Of a stretch of DNA of 64,000 nt, positions 57,848-64,000 are shown one piece after another. The DNA comes from Volvox africanus (lineage: Eukaryota; Chlorophyta; Chlorophyceae; Chlamydomonadales; Volvocaceae). The stretch covers positions 4,554,501 to 4,618,500 of the forward strand of contig BSDZ01000013.1 of NCBI GenBank assembly GCA_030268105.1. Reading direction: 5' to 3'. Numbering within the stretch: position 1 is the first letter of the stretch; every line of letters starts with the position of its first letter. Below the pieces are notes generated by a model, which had not been told where the DNA came from, made no database searches, and saw only the letters and a program-made list of their open reading frames with translations. A program made the position numbers and the translations under genes.

Positions 57848-58719
57848 TAAGAACTGCCGCCCGTCGGCCCAAGGTTAGCGCTGCCGCCCGTCGGCCCAAG
57901 GTTAGCACTGCCGCCCGTCGGCCCAAGGTTAGCATGGCAGCCCGTCGGCCCAACGTTAGCTCTGCCGCCCGTCCGGCCGAGGTTAGCGCTACCACCCGTC
58001 GGCCCAAGGTTAGCGCTGCCGCTCGTCGGCCCAAGGTTAGCACTGCCGCCCGTCGGGCCAAGGTTAGCGCTGCAGCCCGTCGGTCCAAGGTTAGCGTTGC
58101 CGCCCGTCTGTCCAAGGTTAGCGCTGCCACCCGTCGGGCCAAAATTAGAGCTGCCTCCCGTCGGCCCAAGGTTAGCGCTGCCGCCCGTCGGGCCAAGGTT
58201 TGCGCTGCCGCCCGTCCGGCCAAGGATAGCTCTGCCGCCCGTTGGGCCAAGGTTAGCGCTGCCGCCCGTCCGGCCAAGGTTAGCGCTGCCGCCCGTCCGG
58301 CCAAGGTTAGCGCTGCCGCCCGTCCGGCCAAGGTTAGCGCTGCCGCCCGTCGGGCCAAGGTTAGCGCTGCCGCCCGTCGGCCCAAGGTTAGCGCTGCCAC
58401 CCGTCCGGCCAAGGTTAGCGCTGCCGCCCGTCCGGCCAAGGTTAGCGCTGCCGCCCGTCCGGCCAAGGTTAGCGCTGCCGCCCGTCGGGCCAAGGTTAGC
58501 GCTGCCGCCCGTCGGCCCAAGGTTAGCGCTGCCGCCCGTCGGCCCAAGGTTAGCGCTGCCGCCCGTCCGGCCAAGGTTAGCACTGCCGCCCGTCGGCCCA
58601 AGGTTAGCGCTGCCGCCCATCGGCCCAAGGTTAGTGCTGCCGTCCGTCCGGCCAAGGTTAGCGCTGCCGCCCGTCCGGCCAAGGTTAGCGCTGCCGCCTG
58701 TCGGCCCAAGGTTAGCACT

Positions 58720-58770
58720 GCCGCCCGTCAGGCCGAGCTTATTGCTACCACCCGTCGGCACCGTTTTTTC
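58720..58770. other. Right boundary of the minisatellite array
   Basis: The last units are decayed. A CCCGTCAGGCCGAGCTTATTG unit is followed by a final partial unit ending CACCCGTCGGC at about 58759. It is then followed by a short T run (58764-58769) and unrelated sequence. The penultimate unit corresponds to the HindIII-type marker, with AAGCTT changed to GAGCTT. No direct repeat or transposon end that would explain the junction was seen. Confidence 0.85.
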
Positions 58771-59625
58771 CACACGTAGCTGATCCAGCCGCCGACTGAT
58801 CCACATCAACACACCTTGATAAATCCCCCGGGGCCCGCCTAGGTGGATATTAAATTGCTATGTTAAGTCGGCTGATTTCATACGGATTAGCTGACCGGAT
58901 TTTTCAGGTCATATAGATATCGGCGAATGAAGGAAACCCATGTGTAAGTTAAGTTGGTATCGTTGTGTGTTTTTTCTTCATCTTCTAAAACCTTTCACGC
59001 ATGGAAGACAGCTGCATACCCAGCTCCAGCTCATCACTACCACATCGGGCACAAGTGGGTGGGCACCGCTGACCCTGTTGTACCTCTCGTTCGTGTTTGC
59101 TCATAAGTATCTGCACGTCTGGAGACTTTCGACACCGATGCGCGAGCACTTGCAAGTACAGCAAGGCAAGCGAGAGCAAACAGAGACAGCGGAAGACTTC
59201 AAGACGAAGAGAGATATAACTTACGGTTTTACAGATCGGAACGATGCAATGGACGAAATCACCGTCAGCGCTGGAAGCAAGCAATCATCACGCGGCGGTG
59301 ATTAGCGAAGTTCAGGCTTAGCTCGGGCTAAGTAGAATAGCGTATAGCAATAGTAATATAGAACACACGAGTGTTCTCTGGTATCGAATGTCTTTTCTTG
59401 CTTAGCCGTCCTCGCATCTGTTATACTCGCAGCATCGCAATGCCGTACGATTCACATCAGGAGGCCGATCCTAGATGTGACAACCCTACTGCATATAGAC
59501 GATGTCTACGCATAACAACGTATAAGCCTTTCCGGCATTCGCATGATGCAAGGGTCCGGATAACGATATCCGGTTGCAGGGCATGTATCGCGACGAGTGT
59601 GGCGCTCTCAACGTGTGCTGTAATG
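58771..59625. other. Single-copy flank, no recognisable gene
   Basis: Base composition changes abruptly to a mixed, non-repetitive sequence. A 121-codon plus-strand frame at 58940-59305 starts MCKLSWYRC, has a hydrophobic first half and a charged Lys/Glu/Thr-rich second half, and matches no family I know. An 86-codon frame lies at 59371-59631. Neither is longer than expected by chance with confidence. No RNA gene, promoter or terminator could be supported. Confidence 0.6.
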
Positions 59626-59654
59626 AAGTAATATTATATCAGATAATATTACTT
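59626..59654. repeat. Perfect 12-bp inverted repeat, 5-nt loop
   Basis: The arm AAGTAATATTAT at 59626-59637 is the exact reverse complement of ATAATATTACTT at 59643-59654, with loop ATCAG. It could form a small hairpin. It is very AT-rich, so it may be a chance palindrome; no flanking target-site duplication was seen. Confidence 0.8.
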
Positions 59655-60690
59655 ATCGTTTCGTAGCACGAGCATAATGCGCACTTCAATGCTTCGGGCT
59701 TTCATGCATGCTAGGCAGATTTGCCATGGTGCGATGTCGCGATGGGTAATGACAACATGCCAAATGCATATATAAATGTACACGAATACATTTATATCAT
59801 GCAGATTCATTCATATGCAATGTGTTCATCACAATAGCACTTCGCCTTGTAGGATCGCATCGACCTACGCATCGGTGGGAAACTAACCGTAGCACAACAG
59901 ACCCGACTGGTCCACCAATTATGAAATCGTACAATAATAGAATCGTACAGTCATAGAAGAATCGTCTAGCATTTGCAGTACCTTTTTGCCGCTCGATGCA
60001 GGCAACATGCACATTACGGGTCCACATATTGTGAAAGATGCGATCAGTTACATATATGTACATGTACTGAAAGAGAGAGTAGTTGGAACGGGGGAGGATG
60101 GATGTGCCCCATCTTCCTATGCCTGCCCGCAGCGCAGTGTCACGGGCCCTGGGATGGGGAATAATCCGGGAATAAGAGTCTGGGTAATCGTTTGTGCAAA
60201 TACCAAAGGCAGAACAAGCCAGCCGCACATTTATCCACTTCACACGTTTCAAACTGTTGCACATTCAATTCACATACCTTTCAAGTCCTGCTATCCAAAA
60301 TTGTCGACAATGACTCGACGTCTCGCTGGCAAGTCGGAGATCTACGTCCAACAGATTTGTGTAAGAAACGAGGAGTAAATATATTTGGATGCTGCCCGCG
60401 CATGGCTCTTGAATCGGCCGCAGCTACCTGGGTGCAGTTAGATATCTGCTGGAAAAGGCATAATGGAACCCCAACTGGTGGCGCATGCCCTCCAATTGCT
60501 ATTCGTTCGTACATCTCAAGTACAACAATTTGTCAGCTGCACCCGGCTGCATCCAGTGACGAAGTAGTCTATTGATCTGCTGGCAACGGGTGTCGGCGGT
60601 TGGCCTACCTCATCCAAGGTCGCCCTCCTCACCTCTAGAGAAGCAAGGTGCAGAGTATCATGAGGTGTCTATCTCTCTATGGGTAGTATG
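59655..60690. other. Single-copy flank with overlapping unassigned open frames
   Basis: This stretch holds three overlapping open frames: 155 codons on the minus strand (59797-60264), 130 codons on the plus strand (59986-60378) and 127 codons on the plus strand (60192-60575). Because they overlap on both strands at least two must be spurious, and none shows a domain, signal peptide or membrane segment that I recognise. The 127-codon frame contains several Cys residues but no spaced zinc-binding pattern. No introns or RNA genes could be supported. Confidence 0.5.
59765..59803. repeat. AT-rich inverted repeat, 16-bp stem with one bulge
   Basis: The inner arms ATATAAATGTA (59770-59780) and TACATTTATAT (59787-59797) pair perfectly around a 6-nt loop. 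Beyond a bulged C at 59798 a further five pairs (59765-59769 with 59799-59803) extend the stem to 16 bp. It resembles a small hairpin or palindromic remnant; function is unknown. Confidence 0.75.
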
Positions 60691-60713
60691 CATCACTAGA
60701 TAGCTAGGATACT

Positions 60714-60734
60714 ACGGACCCTACCGGGGTCCGT
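60714..60734. repeat. 8-bp GC-rich hairpin
   Basis: The arms ACGGACCC (60714-60721) and GGGTCCGT (60727-60734) are exact reverse complements around the loop TACCG. The stem is stable on paper, but nothing nearby (no T run, no open frame ending just before it) supports a terminator role. Confidence 0.7.
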
Positions 60735-61050
60735 TGCTATATGCCCTGCTGACCCAATCAACCCCCCAACTTGGGGACCCCTATCATTCCAGGGGCAGCA
60801 GCCTGCTGTGGACAGCATGCGCAACCGCAAGTAGCATGTATGGAGGGACATCTCAAGATCTCTATCTACTCTCGCTATCTCTCTATCTCTAGTTCTATAT
60901 ATGTATATGTGTGTGTAATAATAAACACATGTAAAAACATATGTAATGTTGCAACTGGTTATTATCATCTTTATCTATGTATCTATGTATCTGTACATAT
61001 ATAAGTTCCAGGAACAATCCTGACTGGAAGGATAAAACTCCCTCCACTGG
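60735..61050. repeat. Simple-sequence patch: CT-rich, TG/TA and ATCTATGT repeats
   Basis: A pyrimidine-rich run of imperfect CTAT/CTCT repeats lies at 60858-60891, a TATATGTATATGTGTGTG stretch follows at about 60895-60916, and an imperfect ATCTATGT repeat lies at 60973-60994. The rest of the interval is unique sequence with no coding signal recognised. Confidence 0.8.
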
Positions 61051-61692
61051 TTAAGGGTGGATGTGCCCCCGATGTTGATGGACGGTGAGGATCCCGGTTG
61101 TAATGACTTGCGAGCTGACCAGGAGTGGAGTTGAGGCCGCCGTTGATCCGGCAGATTCCACTGCATGCTGGCGGGGTGTGCTGAACCACCTACCTATTGG
61201 AAAATCACTGATTTCGGAGAAGTCAACATCCCTAGGGGTGGACGGATGAGGGTGCTCCGAAATACAGGGGAAGGTAGGGACTGCCAGGTAATGGCCACGG
61301 GTGAAGCAAAGGCCCCCTATGCCCTCATGTCGCTGGTTGCCCATATCCACTGTGATCCGGCGCATATGTAGTTGCTGGCGGTATCGGGATTGACGCTCCA
61401 GGGGCTTGTGGCCACATCGCTGCTCAGCACAATCACAGCTTGATGCGGTCCAAGTAATGCGGATTGCGGACTGACGGCCAGTCAGGGTGATATGAAGGCG
61501 TTCAGGGTGACGTGGCACGGGCAAGCAAGGGAGGTGGAGTTGATGGAAAGTGTGGGAGGGCGATTGAGCATGGAAGGAATAGGTGAACCGAGGGTATCTG
61601 CTTTTCGTTCCGGACAGCCTCCATCGACTTACAGATTCATTAATAATGCACATTGAATTTTCATCACGCTCCCCCCTACCAGCGACACCCAT
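61051..61692 (-). CDS. Unassigned 213-codon open frame, doubtful
   Basis: This is the longest ATG-started open frame between the array and the retrotransposon, reading leftward from 61692 with start MGVAGRGERD. The predicted protein is rich in His, Arg, Ser and Pro, has a small Cys cluster (CDCAEQRCGH, about residues 86-95) and lacks a signal peptide or membrane helix. I recognise no family. The stretch is more GC-rich than its neighbours, which lengthens chance frames; a length like this would be uncommon but not improbable by chance in 3.5 kb read in six frames. It could also be a fragment of an old mobile element or a single exon. No neighbour suggests a role. Confidence 0.15.
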   Translation of the reverse strand: MGVAGRGERDENSMCIINESVSRWRLSGTKSRYPRFTYSFHAQSPSHTFHQLHLPCLPVPRHPERLHITLTGRQSAIRITWTASSCDCAEQRCGHKPLERQSRYRQQLHMRRITVDMGNQRHEGIGGLCFTRGHYLAVPTFPCISEHPHPSTPRDVDFSEISDFPIGRWFSTPRQHAVESAGSTAASTPLLVSSQVITTGILTVHQHRGHIHP

Positions 61693-62170
61693 CCAATTGC
61701 ATGTATCCCTGTCTGTATGTTGCTACGTGCCATCGACTTGGGATATTTAGAAGACAGCCAATATGACTGCATGCATCCTCTGAACATATCTAACGCGTCC
61801 AACATATTGGCCACCAGTAGCACAAAGCAGGTACGTAGCATTTATAAGTAGTCAGTCTGCGGCCAGGTGGATTGCGAAGGTTTGATTGCAAAAGTTTCGG
61901 CCTGGCATAGAAACCGCCAAATTAAGTTCCATCAGCTAGCTAACAAGTTGCCTGTCCATGTTAACGGTTTACCGTTGTCAGCAAAATAAAAACGCGGCGG
62001 TCACTGGATGGACCAATAAACATACGACGGTCAACTATCTAATTAGGCATGGGTATTCTTGGTTCCCCGAATGCCCGGGTGATGTGATTCTTTAGCTGCG
62101 GGTCGGTCGCAATTTTTCAACCGGGGAGCAGGTGTCTCTTAATTGGCAATCGACCTACCCGACTTTAGTT
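61693..62170. other. Single-copy flank, nothing recognised
   Basis: Mixed-composition sequence with no open frame above about 70 codons and no RNA gene recognised. Small inverted words occur (AACGGT/ACCGTT at 61963-61976; GCCAGG near 61862 with CCTGGC near 61901) but are short enough to be chance. Confidence 0.6.
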
Positions 62171-62210
62171 ATCTATCAATCTATCAATCTAGATAGAGAG
62201 ATAGAGAGAT
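62171..62210. repeat. Imperfect inverted simple repeat (ATCTATCA / GATAGAGA)
   Basis: Pyrimidine-rich ATCTATCA repeats on the left meet purine-rich GATAGAGA repeats on the right around TCTAGA. The two arms are roughly complementary with several mismatches, so a hairpin is possible. It lies just upstream of the AT tract and the retrotransposon fragment. Confidence 0.75.
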
Positions 62211-62231
62211 CAAGGGAGGGAGGCGTCACTG

Positions 62232-62294
62232 CTATATATATATATAGGGTTTTAGGGTTTATATATATATATATATATACTCATAATATATATC
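62232..62294. repeat. AT-dinucleotide tract with embedded telomere-like TTTTAGGG motif
   Basis: Two (AT)n runs, about 62233-62246 and 62260-62279, flank TAGGGTTTTAGGGTTTA at 62245-62261. That contains one full TTTTAGGG or TTTAGGG unit plus partial units on each side. Further AT-rich sequence (ATAATATATATC) follows up to about 62294. The tract abuts the 5' end of the LINE fragment. Its telomeric nature is only suggested by the motif, since fewer than three units are present. Confidence 0.7.
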
Positions 62295-64000
62295 AATGTT
62301 GGTAGCTGCAGTTCGAAACCACGTAACTCTGGCAAGGAACGCTTCACATCAGGTGTCGCAATTGCGATCGGTGCCCGTTACACCCGTGCAGGACAAGTGA
62401 CACACATACCACTGCCGCTCCCGCTACATGGGCACCTGTGCCAATGCAAGATCTCCACGTCAGCAAGTACCCCCCTACACGTGCTGGGCATCTACTGCCC
62501 GGAAGACACCTTAGTCCGAACCAACATATACACGCACTGCCAGACAGTTCTAAGATAGGCCAAGAATAACGGGGAACATGTAATCCTGGCCGGAGACTTT
62601 AATGCCGTCTTGAACCCTGACGACCGTAGTACAGGCCTGCTTGACACAGCAGACCGACTACACCTCAAATTCATCACCGATAAAATTCTCACACCGGTGC
62701 CTGAAAACCGCTCCCCCCGCCACCCGTCCTTCAAACAATGGAGCAAGGAACACTGTACACACCAAAGCCGAATAGATGATATCCTGATGTGCCCCACTCT
62801 ACACGCGAGCATAGAAGCCGGGACACCTGCAAATGGGAACACACCACAAGCGTACGGCACTGTTTCTGTCGCCGGAGGAAACGTCGACCATAACCCCGTA
62901 CATGCCCGCCTGCCCACTGACGCTATCCGCCTGTGGGACGCCAAGAGACCGGCGACCCCAAAGAACCAAGACGGAGACGGGGTCCGAATTAAATGGAAAA
63001 ACGTGATACTACCGGTCCCGAACACCACAATCCGTGCTGCGCAATCAAAGATGGATGCCTCGCTCACGTCGGACATCCTCAGCCTCCAGGAATACCTCCG
63101 CCCAGCCGTCCATGAGATTGAGGCTGGCATTGCGAAACACACCGAAGACCCCACTGCTATGACAGCCACCCGCTTGATGACACTACTTCGTGACCACGAC
63201 AGCATCACGGCAGTCAATGTAGAGATTGCGGCAGCAATGCTTCAAACAACCCTTAACAAGGGACTAGACATCCTACTGGACCTGTGCCCGCAGAAACCGC
63301 CAGATACGGGCAAAATACACACCAAACGCACAGTCAGTAGAGGAATAAAAAAGCTACACAGAGAACACACCCGGCTCAAACACGAATACGAAAGGGAACT
63401 ACAGATGCAGGCCGCCCCTGGATACCAACAGCCTGATTGCGAGGATAACTCAACAAGCCCTAATGGGCCGGCATTGAACAGCACCCACACACCTCCCGAA
63501 GATGCGGGGGGCCTGCTGGAGCAACTACGTGACACGATCCGATGGGTCGGCAGTCAAATACGACAGGCGCTAACAATAGAACGCCGAAAAAACATAGCTG
63601 TAGCGCGACGCCGAACCCAACATCTGATCGCCACACGCCCTCGTCGGGCTCACCAAGGCATCTTCAGCAAAGACGAACTCGAACGCGGCCTACCTGCGGT
63701 GAAACACCCAGTCTCAGGAAAAGTGTGCACGGAACCCGAATCCATCCGTGAAGCTGTACACCAGTACTACCAAAAGCAGGCCGCCCCCATTAGCGCCCCA
63801 AAGACTGGACGGTACCGCCCCGAGGAAATCCCACGATCGTACCCATTCCTGCAGAACACCGCACCAGACGCCTTCTCCCTAACCAGCCCGAGACAGGCCA
63901 CGGATAAAGTCTTGCTTAGCAGCGTCGCTGACTCGTTTAACTTTAACAAATGTATCCAACACCTAGCCCGTAATAAGACGCCGGGACCAGATGGACTACC
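62292..64000 (+). mobile_element. 5'-truncated non-LTR (LINE-type) retrotransposon, runs off the right edge
   Basis: Plus-strand coding sequence for an APE endonuclease followed by the start of a reverse transcriptase identifies a non-LTR retrotransposon of the APE-bearing group, resembling L1- or Tad-like elements in layout. The left junction lies near 62290, directly after the AT-rich tract. The missing start of the endonuclease domain is what incomplete reverse transcription (5' truncation) typically leaves. No ORF1, promoter or 5' untranslated region is present. The 3' end, poly(A) or tail repeat and target-site duplication lie outside the window. Clade assignment needs the reverse transcriptase, which is almost entirely outside. 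Confidence 0.85.
62292..64000 (+). pseudogene. LINE ORF2 fragment: APE endonuclease, linker, start of reverse transcriptase
   Basis: The frame whose codons begin at 62484 reads through the element. Endonuclease signatures appear in order: SGVAIAIG at about 62346-62369, LGIYCPED at 62484-62507, GDFNA at 62592-62606 (metal and phosphate-binding Asp and Asn), SRIDDI at 62766-62783, and VDHNPV at 62883-62900 (the usual Ser of the SDH triad is Val here; Asp and His are kept). The N-terminal part carrying the catalytic Asn and Glu is missing. A TAG stop at 62556-62558 interrupts the frame just before GDFNA; after it the frame is open for 480 codons to the window edge. A charged linker (about 63000-63950) precedes NKTPGPDGL at 63972-63998, the block that opens the reverse transcriptase. 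In intact elements this protein nicks DNA and primes reverse transcription there. This copy should not make an active endonuclease. Confidence 0.85.
62556..62558 (+). other. In-frame TAG stop interrupting LINE ORF2
   Basis: The codon sits between ...TVLR and AKNNGEHV, where related proteins have an uninterrupted helix leading to the GDFN strand. CAG or AAG to TAG single-base changes would explain it. Reading frame is unchanged on either side, so this is a point mutation and not a frameshift. Confidence 0.9.

Larger units (their letters stand above)
1..58760. repeat. 27-bp GC-rich minisatellite array, about 2,175 units
   Basis: This is a continuous head-to-tail array in one orientation with no unrelated insertion. 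A clean consensus unit lies at 2312-2338. It opens GTTAGCGCTGCCGCC, then has an 8-base variable core, and ends CAAG or CAAG-like. The common cores are GTCGGCCC, GTCCGGCC and GTCGGGCC, with GTTGGGCC, GTCAGCCC and GTCTGGCC as further variants. Nearly every unit is exactly 27 bp; the exceptions (25, 26, 28 and 29 bp) recur at fixed places in higher-order repeats. Each unit holds an AGCGCT palindrome and four CpGs. The plus strand is C-rich. The window starts inside a unit, so the array continues to the left. Copy number is length divided by 27. Function is unknown; a heterochromatic satellite is the likeliest reading. Confidence 0.98.
27900..58760. repeat. Higher-order repeat domain B of the minisatellite
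   Basis: This right part of the array has no 25-bp marker that I could find. It carries 19 of the 21 HindIII-type units and a 29-bp unit with GCCGCCCCCGTCGG (near 30482, 32050, 33618, 35186, 37429, 40723, 43938, 46396, 48368, 49963, 51531, 53045, 55288 and 57314). Spacings between successive HindIII-type units are mostly 27n, 27n+1 or 27n+2, as expected if each higher-order block carries one or two length-variant units. Block lengths range from 702 to 2,243 bp, with 1,568 bp the most repeated. Confidence 0.8.

Noticed and set aside
1..58760. CRISPR array
   Set aside because: The period is 27 bp with no unique spacers between repeats; this is a contiguous minisatellite.
1..58760. Telomeric array, because each unit contains GGTTAG
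   Set aside because: GGTTAG occurs once per 27-bp unit and is never in tandem, so it is a coincidence of the unit.
59797..60575. Overlapping frames of 155, 130 and 127 codons as genes
   Set aside because: They conflict with each other on both strands, show no domain or start context, and their length is compatible with chance.
60714..60734. Transcription terminator hairpin
   Set aside because: There is no T run after the stem and no gene ending before it, and the context is eukaryotic.
60094..61075. Shared word GGATGTGCCCC at about 60098 and 61059
   Set aside because: The match is only about 11-12 bases with no similarity around it; chance or a short low-complexity echo.
62310..62320. AGTTCGAAACC as a tRNA T-loop
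   Set aside because: No cloverleaf arms pair around it, and it lies inside the retrotransposon coding frame.
62492..63217. 241-codon minus-strand frame
   Set aside because: It lies antisense to the LINE ORF2, whose plus frame shows GDFNA, SRIDDI and VDHNPV in order; the antisense frame is a shadow.
63242..63949. Smaller frames on both strands over the linker and start of the reverse transcriptase (97, 69 and 60 codons)
   Set aside because: They overlap the intact plus-strand retrotransposon frame and have no recognisable domain.

Overview
The window is nuclear-type eukaryotic DNA dominated by one GC-rich minisatellite. From base 1 to about 58,760 it is an unbroken, single-orientation tandem array of a 27-bp unit (clean consensus copy at 2312-2338, 20 of 27 bases G or C). 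That is roughly 2,175 copies, and the array continues past the left edge of the window. There is no interspersed gene, transposon or unique sequence in it. Because 27 is a multiple of three and the consensus carries stop codons in only two of six frames, four frames stay open for hundreds of codons. The resulting nonapeptide-repeat 'proteins' on both strands (up to 800 codons) are judged to be by-products of the repeat, not genes.

The array is built from higher-order repeats and segmental duplications. The left part (1 to about 27,900) is marked by a shortened 25-bp unit followed by a 28-bp unit (22 occurrences, 2259 to 26853) and contains a 3,727-bp tandem duplication (about 7821-15246). The right part (about 27,900 to 58,760) is marked by a HindIII-containing unit and a 29-bp unit. 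It contains runs of a 1,568-bp repeat (58 units plus 2 bp), an 8.6-kb copy pair offset by about 17.9 kb, and several smaller copy pairs. Variant units carry both possible C-to-T and G-to-A products at all four CpG sites of the unit, which suggests a methylated, heterochromatin-like past. The array ends at about 58,760 inside a diverged copy of the HindIII-type unit.

From 58,761 to about 62,290 the sequence is single-copy, more AT-rich, and has no recognisable gene. It holds a few unassigned open frames, some short hairpins, CT-rich and ATCTATGT simple repeats, and an AT-dinucleotide tract with an embedded TTTTAGGG-like motif. From about 62,290 to the right edge is a plus-strand non-LTR (LINE-type) retrotransposon ORF2. 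It lacks the start of the endonuclease domain, has an in-frame stop at 62556-62558, and runs out of the window at the first conserved block of the reverse transcriptase.

The organism cannot be named from this sequence. An APE-type LINE, a methylation-like decay pattern and a multi-kilobase satellite with higher-order structure point to a eukaryotic heterochromatic (pericentromeric, subtelomeric or similar) region. The TTTAGGG/TTTTAGGG-like motif is weakly compatible with a plant or algal lineage. No gene network can be inferred: the only recognisable protein-coding sequence is the retrotransposon remnant.
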